Below the pieces are notes generated by a model, which had not been told where the DNA came from, ran no database searches, and was given only the letters and a program-made list of their open reading frames with translations. 64,000 bases of DNA, from NCBI RefSeq assembly GCF_947500405.1, contig NZ_CANMRY010000003.1, positions 62,001 through 126,000 of the forward strand, in the 5' to 3' direction. Position numbers and translations under genes: made by a program. Below are positions 10,801-19,109 of this stretch, one piece after another; the first letter of the stretch is position 1; each line of letters opens with the position of its first letter. The stretch is from an uncultured Maribacter sp. Its GTDB lineage: Bacteria > Bacteroidota > Bacteroidia > Flavobacteriales > Flavobacteriaceae.

Positions 10801-13800
10801 ATTTTCTCTAATGTTAAAGATTTAGAAGTAACATTATTCATTGAAAAAGATAAAAAAATTGTTGACACTCAAATTCTATATATAAATGGTACTAGTAAAA
10901 CTATTAGTATTCCGGTTAACAAAAAAGACTTAGGAGGATTCTCTATTGGTTATAGCTTTGCCGCATACAATTCGTTTACCAGTGATCGAATTAACATTAA
11001 TGTTCCATACCCTAAAAAAGATTTAGAAATTGAGACCCTTACTTTTAGAGATAAATTATTCCCTGGAACAGAGGAAACTTGGTCATTTAAAATTAAAGGC
11101 GCAGAAGGAGAAAAGGTATCGGCAGAAATACTAGCTAGTATGTATGATGCTTCTTTAGATTCTTTTAGAAATCATTATTGGAACTATTACCCTAATGCTC
11201 AACCGTATTACTATTCTCAATGTTCTATTAACGGATATGATAGTTTTAATACTATCAATTTTACAGCTTATAATCTTTTTAATAGTAGTTATAATTATAC
11301 ACACCAATATTATGATACATTCCAATGGTTTGGATTACAGTTTGGGTATAATTATGGCAGAAGTAGAGGAATTTTAAGAAAAAGTAGTGCTCCAATGGCT
11401 GTTATGAATGAAATTATAATTACCGAAGACTCTGAAGAAGTTGCCGAAATGGATATGGCTGCTCCAGAGAGAGCTCCTAAAACTGAAATGAATATTTCAG
11501 AAACAGGGAATGCTACCAAAGACAAAGAAAATTTAGATACTAAATATAAAGAAAAAGAGCCTGTAAAAATCCGTACTAATTTGCAGGAAACTGCCTTTTT
11601 CTTTCCACATTTACTAACAGATAAAGAAGGGAATGTTACTTTTAGCTTTACCACACCAGAAGCTTTAACCAAATGGAAGCTACAAGTATTAGCACATAAC
11701 AAAACTGGGGAAAGCGCTATATCTACCATGCATACTGTTACCCAAAAAGAACTTATGGTAGTACCTAATGCCCCACGATTTTTAACAGAAAAAGATACTA
11801 TAGTAATAAGTAGTAAAATAGCAAACCTAACCGATAAGAAACTAATTGGAACAGCAGAATTAAAACTAACTGATGTTATAACTGGAAAACCTATTTCTAA
11901 TAAACTAATTAGCACTAAAACAACACTTTCATTTACCGCGGATTCATTAAACAACACTCAAGTATCATGGAAATTAAATATTCCTGAAGGTTTACAAGGG
12001 GTTCAATATACCGTAATTGCAAAAGCAGGAAATTATAGTGATGGGGAACAAAATTCACTTCCTGTTTTAAGTAATAAAATGTTGGTTACAGAAACTCTAC
12101 CTATGTGGGTTCGTAGTAACCAAAGTAAAACGTTTACTTTAGATAAATTAAAAAACTTACCGAATGATGAGCGTAGTCAAAGTACATTAACGCATTATAA
12201 ACTTAGTTTAGAAATTACAAGTAACCCTGCTTGGTATGCAGTACAGGCACTTCCCTATTTAATGGAATACCCTTATGATTGTAACGAACAAACTTTCTCT
12301 AGATATTACGCAAATGCACTAGCTAGTCATATTGTAAATAGTAATCCTAGAATTCAAGATGTATTTAAACAGTGGGCAAATTCTGATGCTTTGATTAGTA
12401 ATTTAGAAAAGAACCAAGAATTAAAATCGCTTTTAATACAAGAAACTCCTTGGCTAAGAGATGCACAGTCAGAAACGGAACAGAAAAAAAGAATTGCTTT
12501 ATTGTTTAACCTCAATAAAATGCAAAATGAACAAGCTTTTGCCCTATTAAAACTACAACAGAATCAAATGTCTTCTGGTGCATGGCCTTGGTTTAAAGGT
12601 GGTAGAGAAAATCGTTTTATTACACAACATATTACTTCTGGCTTAGGTCATTTAAAACAATTAAATGTTACCAATAACAAGAAAGAAAGAAATACTATGC
12701 TTAAAAAAGCGATAGCCTATTTAGACAAAGAGTTTGTGAAAGAGTATGAGTACATGAAAAAACATACTTCTAACATAAATGACAACCACTTAACCAGTAC
12801 GCAAATTCATTACTTGTATATGCGAAGCTTTTTCTCGGAGTATAAAGCATCAAAAAAAGTAACCGAGATAACCAATTACTATTTTGGACAAACTAAGAAA
12901 TATTGGAAAGCTAATAGTTTGTATAGAAAAGGAATGTTAGCATTAATTAGTCATAGAGCAAAAAATGCAACTACAGCTTCTAAAATTCTAAGGTCGCTAA
13001 AAGAGAATAGTATCACTTCGGAGGAACTAGGAATGTACTGGAAAGAGAACACCAATTCTTGGTATTGGTACCAAGCCCCTATAGAAACGCAAGCGTTACT
13101 TATAGAGGCTTTTTCTGAGATAGAGAATGATGTAACTACCGTTGATAATCTTAAAATTTGGTTACTTAAAAACAAACAAACTAATCAATGGAAAACTACT
13201 AAGGCAACTACAGAAGCGGTATATGCATTATTATTACAAGGAAGTGAATGGCTGTCAGTATCGGAAACTGTAGCCGTATTAATTGGAGGAAATAAAATAG
13301 CCACAGAAAAGCTAAAAAATGTAAAAACTGAAGCTGGAACCGGTTATTACAAAACCACTTGGGATGCTAACGAAATAGATACAAGTTTAGGAGAAGTTAA
13401 TATTTCTAAAAAAGGAAATGGCATTGCCTGGGGAGCTCTTTATTGGCAATATTTTGAAGATTTGGATAAAATTACCTCTGCAGAAACGCCATTACGATTA
13501 AAGAAAAAATTATTTCTAAAAAAGAATACAGATACAGGAGAACAACTCTACGAAATCACTTCTAAAACCAATGTAAAAGTAGGTGACTTAGTTCGTATTC
13601 GTATAGAATTAAAAGTAGACAGGACTATGCAATATATTCACATGAAAGATATGCGTGCCGCTGGTTTTGAACCCGTAAATGTATTCTCGCAATACAAATG
13701 GCAAGATGGTTTAGGGTATTATGAAACTACTAAAGATGCAAGCACTAATTTCTTTTTTGATTATTTACCTAAAGGAGTTTATGTTTTTGAGTATGATGTA

Positions 13801-13908
13801 CGTGTAAATAATGCTGGAGATTTTAGCAATGGTATAACTACCATACAAAGTATGTATGCTCCAGAATTTAGTAGCCATAGTGAAGGAGTAAGAGTTAGTG
13901 TAAAATAG
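7837..13908 (+). CDS. Bacterial alpha-2-macroglobulin family protein with intact thioester motif
   Basis: This 2023-residue exported protein has an N-terminal signal sequence without a lipobox (ends near MQSQ, residue 20). The MG2 domain is recognisable around residue 590 (TDRSIYRPGQPLYFKG). An acidic flexible stretch at about 1180-1245 could act as a bait-like linker. The central A2M domain starts near 1250 (FFPHLLTDKEGNV). The thioester motif CNEQ is at Cys1482-Gln1485, followed by the alpha/alpha-barrel region. Family members are thought to trap proteases covalently in the periplasm or at the surface. It is longer than E. coli YfhM (1653 residues), and no PBP1C gene is next to it. An A10 run covers codons 20-23 (7895-7904) and a T9 run lies at 9222-9230. 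Confidence 0.9.
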   Translation: MKNTITILTIIFFAQMMQSQKKNSSFDVLWQKVEQLEKDALTKSALEVVQFISKKANKENNTSQKIKALLYSSKYAMTLEEDAQLKIIANFNTQIREASFPTKNILESYLANLYWQYFQQNRYQFYNRTNTESKVNSKDFRTWDLTTLFHEINLHFSNSLLHTKKLQESPISEYSAILNHQKKSDLFRPTLFDVLAHTALDFYKFNETSITRPADKFEINKDNYLCDASIFTNEKINTKDKTSLEYRALEIYQQLLSFHAKDKTLDAFAPVDIDRLKFVHANTVVQDKDLKYLHTLQNNAESYKKDKVSALYNYEAASLYQQLGASYSPTGETKNQWKLKEALELCEKTIASFPKSYGANQCRALKATILSKKIALTTEEYIPTNKPSKVLVRYKNQENLAFSAIKIKASQLKKLNNLYPEKKQLEFIKTLKVYKQWNASLTNEEDYQTHTTEILLPELENGFFLLLAKSKDDKVSFAYSPIQVTNLALVETRTPDFYKYQLIDRNNGKPKTESNIKYTYRINYDGPKQTKILKTDAKGFVSIPLTKQRLSDVHIEAQSTGDKAFFGEFYVNQKYNKRTPKATNTCFLFTDRSIYRPGQPLYFKGIAIQKDQQKSTLLEDTNVTVTLKDANYQEVKKIDYVTNEYGSFSGEFILPTNGLTGNFSLYVNSTKININGSTNFSVEEYKRPKFKTYFNPISETYKVNDSIKVTGKAIAFAGSSITNAKVSYSVKRVVYFPRWYYWSYRSYRHIEPQEIAHGEVTTNDSGLYDITFKAIPDNALSKKDLPTFSYEITADVTDVNGETHSTSTIVQVGYHSITATINIPNVLDKENKDNTLQIYIQNLNGSAVPAKGSVKIYKLNAPKYVLRQRPWNAPYYKAWSKEEFKKLFPNESYANEHDSQTWKKGKMVWQSNFNTKETSELTLGKIKDWESGKYRIELETKDKFGNSVKDIASTTVFSEKDKTLADNQLFHIKTDKSSYKVGDKVKLSIFSNVKDLEVTLFIEKDKKIVDTQILYINGTSKTISIPVNKKDLGGFSIGYSFAAYNSFTSDRININVPYPKKDLEIETLTFRDKLFPGTEETWSFKIKGAEGEKVSAEILASMYDASLDSFRNHYWNYYPNAQPYYYSQCSINGYDSFNTINFTAYNLFNSSYNYTHQYYDTFQWFGLQFGYNYGRSRGILRKSSAPMAVMNEIIITEDSEEVAEMDMAAPERAPKTEMNISETGNATKDKENLDTKYKEKEPVKIRTNLQETAFFFPHLLTDKEGNVTFSFTTPEALTKWKLQVLAHNKTGESAISTMHTVTQKELMVVPNAPRFLTEKDTIVISSKIANLTDKKLIGTAELKLTDVITGKPISNKLISTKTTLSFTADSLNNTQVSWKLNIPEGLQGVQYTVIAKAGNYSDGEQNSLPVLSNKMLVTETLPMWVRSNQSKTFTLDKLKNLPNDERSQSTLTHYKLSLEITSNPAWYAVQALPYLMEYPYDCNEQTFSRYYANALASHIVNSNPRIQDVFKQWANSDALISNLEKNQELKSLLIQETPWLRDAQSETEQKKRIALLFNLNKMQNEQAFALLKLQQNQMSSGAWPWFKGGRENRFITQHITSGLGHLKQLNVTNNKKERNTMLKKAIAYLDKEFVKEYEYMKKHTSNINDNHLTSTQIHYLYMRSFFSEYKASKKVTEITNYYFGQTKKYWKANSLYRKGMLALISHRAKNATTASKILRSLKENSITSEELGMYWKENTNSWYWYQAPIETQALLIEAFSEIENDVTTVDNLKIWLLKNKQTNQWKTTKATTEAVYALLLQGSEWLSVSETVAVLIGGNKIATEKLKNVKTEAGTGYYKTTWDANEIDTSLGEVNISKKGNGIAWGALYWQYFEDLDKITSAETPLRLKKKLFLKKNTDTGEQLYEITSKTNVKVGDLVRIRIELKVDRTMQYIHMKDMRAAGFEPVNVFSQYKWQDGLGYYETTKDASTNFFFDYLPKGVYVFEYDVRVNNAGDFSNGITTIQSMYAPEFSSHSEGVRVSVK

Positions 13909-14021
13909 ATAACTAACTGAAATAATACTTTTACGTATAAATTATAGGTATTCACTAAATGCTAGTTTTTAAAGTACTTTTTGGGGTATAGATTAGAGGT
14001 ATAATCTAAAACCAAAGTATT

Positions 14022-14741
14022 ATGAAAAATGATAGTAACATTACCATTAAAAAAGCATGTAAAGAAAATTTTAATACCTTTAATAAAACAGAACTTGGTG
14101 GTTATTGTAACTCCTGTGAAAAAGAAGTAATAGATTTTACAACGATGACACAGGAAGAAATAAACAATTATTTTTTAGTACCAAAGCCAAATACTTGTGG
14201 GCGTTTTAAATCGTCTCAATTACAAACTAAAAACTATATTACAATGTGTACAACTTTCTCCAAAGGAATTGCAAGCATGGGTTTTTCGCTACTTGCATTA
14301 TGTGCTATTTCTAATGTAAATGCTCAAGAAATAGCAAGTTTAGAACCTATAGTTAAAACAGAAACATCTAACATTCAACGGGGAAATATTTCTGTAAATA
14401 CGGTTTCTCAATATACAGTAAAAGGAACGGTACTTGATGAAGAGAACATTCCGTTACCTGGCGTTAATGTGGTTTTAAAAGGCACAAAACAAGGAACGGT
14501 AACAGATTTAGACGGTAATTTTGAATTCCCCAACAAACTTGATATAAATGATGTTTTAATTTTTAGTTATATAGGATACGACACTAAAGAATATAAAATA
14601 CAAGAAAGCACTTCTGACACTATAAGTATTACCATAAACTTTACAAATGCCGATGTTGAGCTTATGGGAGAAATACAAGTTGGGGAAGTTTATAAAACCA
14701 AGCAAAATATCTTTCAAAAATTTGTTGGTCTATTTAAATAA
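14022..14741 (+). CDS. Four-Cys N-terminal domain, TM segment and CarboxypepD_reg-like protein
   Basis: This 239-residue protein has an unusual layout. The first about 70 residues are soluble, with Cys13, Cys29, Cys32 (CxxC) and Cys59 in a CGRF motif, which looks like a metal- or iron-sulfur-binding site. A single hydrophobic segment follows at about 80-101. A CarboxypepD_reg-like beta-sandwich is at about 130-207 (VKGTVLDEENIPLPGVNVVLKG, split by strands, then SYIGYD). The implied topology is cytoplasmic N-terminus and periplasmic C-terminus. I have seen this Cys-rich module in other Bacteroidota proteins but know no characterised function. Its stop codon overlaps the next gene's start (TAATG), so the two are translationally coupled. 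Confidence 0.75.
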   Translation: MKNDSNITIKKACKENFNTFNKTELGGYCNSCEKEVIDFTTMTQEEINNYFLVPKPNTCGRFKSSQLQTKNYITMCTTFSKGIASMGFSLLALCAISNVNAQEIASLEPIVKTETSNIQRGNISVNTVSQYTVKGTVLDEENIPLPGVNVVLKGTKQGTVTDLDGNFEFPNKLDINDVLIFSYIGYDTKEYKIQESTSDTISITINFTNADVELMGEIQVGEVYKTKQNIFQKFVGLFK

Positions 14742-15751
14742 TGAAATATACCACATTACTTTTTCTATTCACCTTTACAGTTTCTTTTGGGCAACGAAGC
14801 GATTTTAAACAAATTAGTTTTAAAAAAGCTGATAGCATTGCCAATACCTATAAAGGTGAAAGTTTAAAAAACTTACCACTACTAACCCAAAATTTAACTT
14901 GTAATCTAGATACTGATGTTGAAAAATTTAGAGCTATCTATACTTGGGTTTGTACTAATATAGAAAACGACTACTCTTCCTATTTAAAGACTAAAAAGAA
15001 TCGAAAAAAAATTAAGAAAGACAGAGGTGCGTTCTTACAATGGAACTCTAGTTTTACCCCTAAAGTTTTTAAAAAACTTTTAAATCATAAGAAAACTGCA
15101 TGCACGGGCTATGCATATTTAATAAGAGAACTTGCTAGTTTGGCAGATTTAGAATGTAAAATAATAAATGGTTTTGGTCGTACAGTTAACTTAAATTTAG
15201 ATAAAAATAGTCTCCCCAATCATTCTTGGAATGTAGTAAAACTTAATGGAAAATGGTATTTCTGCGATGCAACTTGGTCGGCCGGAAAAGTCCTATTAGA
15301 AGAAGGAAAACCTAAATTTAAAGCGGATTACTTTGATGGGTATTTTTTAGGAGAACCATCCATATTCATTAAAAATCATTATCCGTTAGATTTAGATTGG
15401 ACTTTAATGAGCAATGCTCCTTCTTATGCTCAATTTATTAACGGGCCTATTGTTTATAAGGAAGCTTACACAAATGATGTTATTCCTATTTCACCAGGAG
15501 TTATGCATATAGAAAGTCAAAAAAACAAAACGGTTCGTTTTGAACTTTTACAAACTAAACCATTCACAAATGAGGAAATAGCTTTGGTTATTATTAACGG
15601 AAGTGGCTCTAAAACTAGTACACCAGAAACTATACTAATTAAAAATAAATGCATTCTAACGCATACATTTAATAAAACGGGACATTATGATGTTCACATT
15701 AAAGTTGATGAATTAATAATTGCTACCTATACAGTGAAAACTCATAAGTAG
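14741..15751 (+). CDS. Secreted transglutaminase-like domain protein
   Basis: This 336-residue protein has a signal peptide ending near SFGQ (residue 18). A transglutaminase/protease-like core has a plausible triad of Cys121 (TACTGYAYL), His161 (NHSWNVV) and Asp176 (CDATW). An extra Cys175 sits beside the Asp. The C-terminal 120 residues look like beta-rich Ig-type sequence. Bacterial members can be proteases, peptidases or cross-linkers, and the substrate here cannot be predicted. The start overlaps the stop of the four-Cys/CarboxypepD_reg gene by one base, indicating a common transcript and perhaps a joint envelope function. Confidence 0.8.
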   Translation: MKYTTLLFLFTFTVSFGQRSDFKQISFKKADSIANTYKGESLKNLPLLTQNLTCNLDTDVEKFRAIYTWVCTNIENDYSSYLKTKKNRKKIKKDRGAFLQWNSSFTPKVFKKLLNHKKTACTGYAYLIRELASLADLECKIINGFGRTVNLNLDKNSLPNHSWNVVKLNGKWYFCDATWSAGKVLLEEGKPKFKADYFDGYFLGEPSIFIKNHYPLDLDWTLMSNAPSYAQFINGPIVYKEAYTNDVIPISPGVMHIESQKNKTVRFELLQTKPFTNEEIALVIINGSGSKTSTPETILIKNKCILTHTFNKTGHYDVHIKVDELIIATYTVKTHK

Positions 15752-15828
15752 TCAAAAACACAATAATCTTAAAAACTTAAAGAAAAATATTACGTACTTT
15801 TAGTGTTCAACAACTAAAACCAAGTAGT

Positions 15829-16203
15829 ATGAATTCAAAATTATTTCTAGTATTACGTATTCTTTATGGGCTTTTTCTTTTATTTTTTGGGCTTAACAAG
15901 TTTTTTGATTTTATAATATTTGTACCAGAAACAGAAAATGCTGTAAATTATTTAGAAGCCCTAGAGGCTACTAAAACTATGCATATAGTAGCTATTATTG
16001 AAATTATTGCAGGGCTATCTTTACTTTTAAATAAATTTGGTGCATTACTTATGGTTATTCTAATGAGTATATCAATAAATGCAGTTTTATACCATGGAAC
16101 ATTAGAACCAGCAACTATAGCTGGCTCCATAATTCTAATTGTATTTAATGTAATAATGCTTTATGGATACAAAGACCAATATACTGATTTGCTTGAGGCA
16201 TAA
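15829..16203 (+). CDS. DoxX family membrane protein
   Basis: This small integral membrane protein of 124 residues has four predicted hydrophobic segments (about 6-26, 50-68, 72-90 and 95-115). The GLFLLFFGLNKF motif in the first helix is typical of DoxX-like proteins. The family has no firm biochemical role; some members act in redox or thiol metabolism at the membrane. It is probably transcribed alone: the upstream gap contains TACTTTTA, close to the promoter box, about 30 bases before the start, and a bidirectional terminator follows. Confidence 0.75.
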   Translation: MNSKLFLVLRILYGLFLLFFGLNKFFDFIIFVPETENAVNYLEALEATKTMHIVAIIEIIAGLSLLLNKFGALLMVILMSISINAVLYHGTLEPATIAGSIILIVFNVIMLYGYKDQYTDLLEA

Positions 16204-16225
16204 ATTTAAAAAAACGGAATCGTCT

Positions 16226-16257
16226 AAAAAAGGCTTCAATTACTTGAAGCTTTTTTT
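16226..16257. terminator. Bidirectional terminator between doxX-like and DUF4136 genes
   Basis: The hairpin AAGGCTTCAA / TTGAAGCTTT has a TTAC loop, A-rich sequence on the left and a T7 run on the right. It can serve both convergent genes and overlaps the last bases of the minus-strand gene. Confidence 0.8.
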
Positions 16258-16786
16258 ATTTCTTCTTTACTTTAGGCGGATATTTATCTAACACTTTATT
16301 CACAATAGCGTGTAAATGCAATTCCCTTTGTTCAGGTGTTTGGTTTTCCTTGTAAATATCTATACCTATAGCTTGCCAAAAAAGTGCATCCTTTTTAGTA
16401 TCTACAAAATCAAAAGCTATTTCTCTTTTCATTTTGGGTTGCCCTACTGGAATACCTACAGATACACCACCGCCAATAGAGTTACCAGTACCACCTACCC
16501 CAACACCAACCGTATTTCCATTTGTAGTTTGGTATATTTTGCTTTCAATATTTATGTAAAAATCTGGTTCCTCAGACAAAAGCATTCCTTTGCTTTGCAT
16601 GGCTATATCTAAGGCTTTTAGTAATCTTTTAGTATCTAAATCGCTTAAGCCTGTTTCTATGTCTGAAAAATAATTATAGGTAGTGTAGCTTGTAAAGTCT
16701 GTAGTTTTCTCATAATCATACTGCACACGAACAGCGTTACAAGAAAATAAAACAAGAACAAAAAGTAAAGAAAATAACTTTTTCAT
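16256..16786 (-). CDS. DUF4136 family lipoprotein
   Basis: This 176-residue protein has a lipoprotein signal peptide (lipobox LFSC, Cys16). The opening of the mature part (VQYDYEKTTDFTSYTTYNYF) and a Gly-rich middle (GVGVGGTGNSIGGGVSVG) are characteristic of DUF4136, a domain of unknown function common in Bacteroidota and Proteobacteria lipoproteins. The residue after Cys is Asn with no acidic cluster, so a surface-export signal is not evident. A possible promoter box TACATTTA (16802-16809, minus strand) lies about 16 bases upstream. Confidence 0.8.
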   Translation of the reverse strand: MKKLFSLLFVLVLFSCNAVRVQYDYEKTTDFTSYTTYNYFSDIETGLSDLDTKRLLKALDIAMQSKGMLLSEEPDFYINIESKIYQTTNGNTVGVGVGGTGNSIGGGVSVGIPVGQPKMKREIAFDFVDTKKDALFWQAIGIDIYKENQTPEQRELHLHAIVNKVLDKYPPKVKKK

Positions 16787-16852
16787 AGTACATGCTTTTT
16801 ATAAATGTACATAAAAAAGAGTGCGAAAATCTACATAAATAGATTTTTTCGA

Positions 16853-17854
16853 CTAAACGTTAAGCATATTCCAAAGTTTATCTTTTAACTCTGTAATGCC
16901 TAATTGCGCTACCGAAGAGATAAACATATAAGGAACTCCTTTAAGGTCTTTATCTAGCTCAACCTTCATTTCTGTAATAAGTTCTTCATCTAACATGTCG
17001 CTTTTAGATATTGCAATAAGTCTTTCTTTATCTAATAATTCTGGATTATATCTACGTAATTCATCTAAAAGAATTTGATACTCTTTACCAATATCTTTAC
17101 TATCTGCAGGTATTAAAAATAACAACGTAGAATTACGTTCTATATGTCTTAAAAAATAATGTCCTAATCCTTTTCCTTCCGCAGCTCCTTCTATAATACC
17201 AGGAATATCTGCCATTACAAAACTCTGAAAATCTCTATATTGAACTATTCCTAAATTAGGTTTTAGGGTAGTAAACTCATAGTCTGCAATTTTGGGTTTT
17301 GCGGAAGTTATTACAGACAGTAAAGTAGATTTTCCTGCATTAGGAAAACCTACTAAACCTACATCTGCTAATACTTTTAATTCTAATATAAAATCTCTTT
17401 CCTCTCCTTCCATGCCAGGTTGTGCATACCTAGGTGTTTGGTTCGTAGGAGATTTAAAGTGCCAATTTCCACGGCCTCCCATGCCTCCTTTTAAGATTAT
17501 TATTTCTTGACCATCAGAAGTTACTTCATGTAGTATTTCTTCTGTTTCCGGGTCTTTAACAATAGTTCCTAATGGCACGTCTAAATACACATCTTTACCG
17601 TCTGCTCCAGTACTTCTACTTTTTGCACCATGTTCTCCATGAGTAGCTTTAAAGTGTTTTTTAAACTTATAAGTTACTAGTGTCCATAGGTTTTTATTCC
17701 CTCTAAGAATAACATGACCGCCACGGCCACCATCTCCCCCATCTGGACCACCTTTTGTTATGTACTTTTCTCTATGTAAGTGTACAGATCCTTTACCCCC
17801 GTTACCAGAAGTTAAAAACACTCTTACATAATCTACAAAATTCCCCTCCGTCAT
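16853..17854 (-). CDS. obg: Obg family GTPase (ribosome assembly)
   Basis: Obg/CgtA of 333 residues is an essential GTPase of late 50S assembly and stress signalling. The glycine-rich OBG fold occupies 1-158 ([20 protein letters not shown]). The G domain has G1 GFPNAGKST at 169-177, G3 DIPG at 216-219, G4 SKSD and a G5-like SSVAQ. The C-terminal OCT domain found in some relatives is absent, as is usual in Bacteroidota. It lies 26 bases downstream of the HPRT-adenylate kinase gene on the same strand, so co-transcription is likely. Confidence 0.95.
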   Translation of the reverse strand: MTEGNFVDYVRVFLTSGNGGKGSVHLHREKYITKGGPDGGDGGRGGHVILRGNKNLWTLVTYKFKKHFKATHGEHGAKSRSTGADGKDVYLDVPLGTIVKDPETEEILHEVTSDGQEIIILKGGMGGRGNWHFKSPTNQTPRYAQPGMEGEERDFILELKVLADVGLVGFPNAGKSTLLSVITSAKPKIADYEFTTLKPNLGIVQYRDFQSFVMADIPGIIEGAAEGKGLGHYFLRHIERNSTLLFLIPADSKDIGKEYQILLDELRRYNPELLDKERLIAISKSDMLDEELITEMKVELDKDLKGVPYMFISSVAQLGITELKDKLWNMLNV

Positions 17855-17880
17855 ACGTACAAATTCTTATTACTGTTATT

Positions 17881-18993
17881 CTACAAACTATCTATAACGC
17901 CTGCTAAACGTTCTGTAATTTCAGTAATACTACCAATACCGTTTACACTATAGAATTTATTTTGCTCTTCATAAAATTCTTTAAGAGGAGCTGTTTTTAA
18001 ATTATATTCTTCAAAACGATTACGAATTTTGTTTTCGTCCTGATCATCTGAACGGCCACTAACTTTCCCTCTTTCTAATAATCTTTGAATAAGCACCTCA
18101 TCATTAGCTTCTAATGCAACTGTAGCGTTTATAACCATGTCTTTAGATTCTAAAAAAGCATCTAAAGCTTCTGCCTGTGCAGTAGTTCTAGGAAAACCAT
18201 CAAAAATAAAACCTGCAACTTCTGGATTTTTTTCCACCTCAGCCTGTAACATGTTAATAGTAACCTCATCAGGAACCAACTCCCCTTTATCTATATAAGA
18301 TTTTGCTAATGTTCCTAATTCAGTACCATTCTTAATATTAAATCTAAAAACATCTCCCGTAGAAATGTGTTTCAAATTATATTTTTCTTTTAAAAATTCG
18401 GCCTGAGTGCCCTTCCCAGCTCCTGGTTTTCCAAATAGGACAAGATTGATCATAGTTGTTTGGTTTAATTGATATACTTCTTTTAAGTTTCTACCTTGTT
18501 CGTTATAATCTAAGCCATAGCCTACAATAAATTTATCTGGAATATCTAATCCAAAATAATCTATAGGGTATTCCCCTCTGTAAACGCTAGATTTATAAAA
18601 TAAAGTAGCTATTTTAAATTCTTTCACATTTGTTCTACTAAACAAATGAATAATTTCTTTTAAGGTTCTACCAGTATCAATTATATCTTCTAATATAATT
18701 ACACTTCTACCTTCAATATTTTCTGGCAAGTCTAATAACGTTTCTACTATCCCCGTAGAGGTTAAGCCTTGGTAAGAGCTTAATTTCACAAAAGATACTT
18801 CACACGGAAAATCATAGGCTTTTAAAAAATCGGAAACAAACATAAAAGACCCATTTAATACACCTACAAAAATTGGATTCTGGTCTTTATAATCAGCAGA
18901 AATTTTATCTGCTACACTCTTTACAGCAGCAAGAATTTGCGCTTCGCTTAAAAAAAGTTTAAAGGTTTTATCCTGAAGTTTTATTAGTCCCAT
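17881..18993 (-). CDS. adk: Fused hypoxanthine phosphoribosyltransferase-adenylate kinase
   Basis: This 370-residue bifunctional protein carries a type I phosphoribosyltransferase domain at residues 1 to about 175, with the PRPP loop EDIIDTGRTL. A complete short-form adenylate kinase follows from about residue 181, with P-loop GKPGAGKGTQ, FDGFPRT and a short LID around GKVSGRSDD. It would salvage hypoxanthine/guanine to IMP/GMP and interconvert ATP, ADP and AMP. An in-frame ATG at codon 181 (18453) could allow separate Adk synthesis, but nothing else shows this. The gene is divergent from purK, so salvage and de novo purine genes share a promoter region. Both active sites look intact. Confidence 0.92.
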   Translation of the reverse strand: MGLIKLQDKTFKLFLSEAQILAAVKSVADKISADYKDQNPIFVGVLNGSFMFVSDFLKAYDFPCEVSFVKLSSYQGLTSTGIVETLLDLPENIEGRSVIILEDIIDTGRTLKEIIHLFSRTNVKEFKIATLFYKSSVYRGEYPIDYFGLDIPDKFIVGYGLDYNEQGRNLKEVYQLNQTTMINLVLFGKPGAGKGTQAEFLKEKYNLKHISTGDVFRFNIKNGTELGTLAKSYIDKGELVPDEVTINMLQAEVEKNPEVAGFIFDGFPRTTAQAEALDAFLESKDMVINATVALEANDEVLIQRLLERGKVSGRSDDQDENKIRNRFEEYNLKTAPLKEFYEEQNKFYSVNGIGSITEITERLAGVIDSL

Positions 18994-19009
18994 AATTTTA
19001 CTAAGTTGG

Positions 19010-19017
19010 CAAAGATA
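19010..19017 (-). promoter_or_regulatory. Promoter -7 box for the HPRT-Adk/obg operon
   Basis: TATCTTTG on the minus strand is a perfect TAnnTTTG match, 16 bases before the start codon. I do not see a matching TTG at the usual distance upstream. Confidence 0.5.
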
Positions 19018-19050
19018 ACATTTTGAGGGTGGTTTTTAGATTTTATAGAA

Positions 19051-19079
19051 TTGGTTTCTAAGATTTAGCTGTATTTTTG
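19051..19079 (+). promoter_or_regulatory. purK-purE promoter
   Basis: TTG at 19051-19053 is followed after 18 bases by TATTTTTG at 19072-19079, a full Bacteroidota-type promoter. The box covers the TTG at 19077 that would start a longer purK frame, so translation most likely begins at ATG 19110. Confidence 0.6.
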
Positions 19080-19109
19080 TTATTATTTTTACTAAAGTAT
19101 AGTATAAAC

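Noticed and set aside
11352..11957. 201-codon open frame opposite the alpha-2-macroglobulin gene
   Set aside because: It lies antisense to well-conserved coding sequence, has Ser/Leu-rich shadow composition and no family features.
7837..13908. Macroglobulin-PBP1C pair as in E. coli
   Set aside because: No penicillin-binding protein gene is adjacent.
16316..16612. 98-codon plus-strand frame opposite the DUF4136 gene
   Set aside because: Fully covered by a recognisable lipoprotein gene on the other strand; the translation has no recognisable motifs.
19077..19109. TTG start giving an 11-residue longer PurK
   Set aside because: The TTG lies in the promoter box TATTTTTG and the extension is hydrophobic and absent from the family's usual opening.
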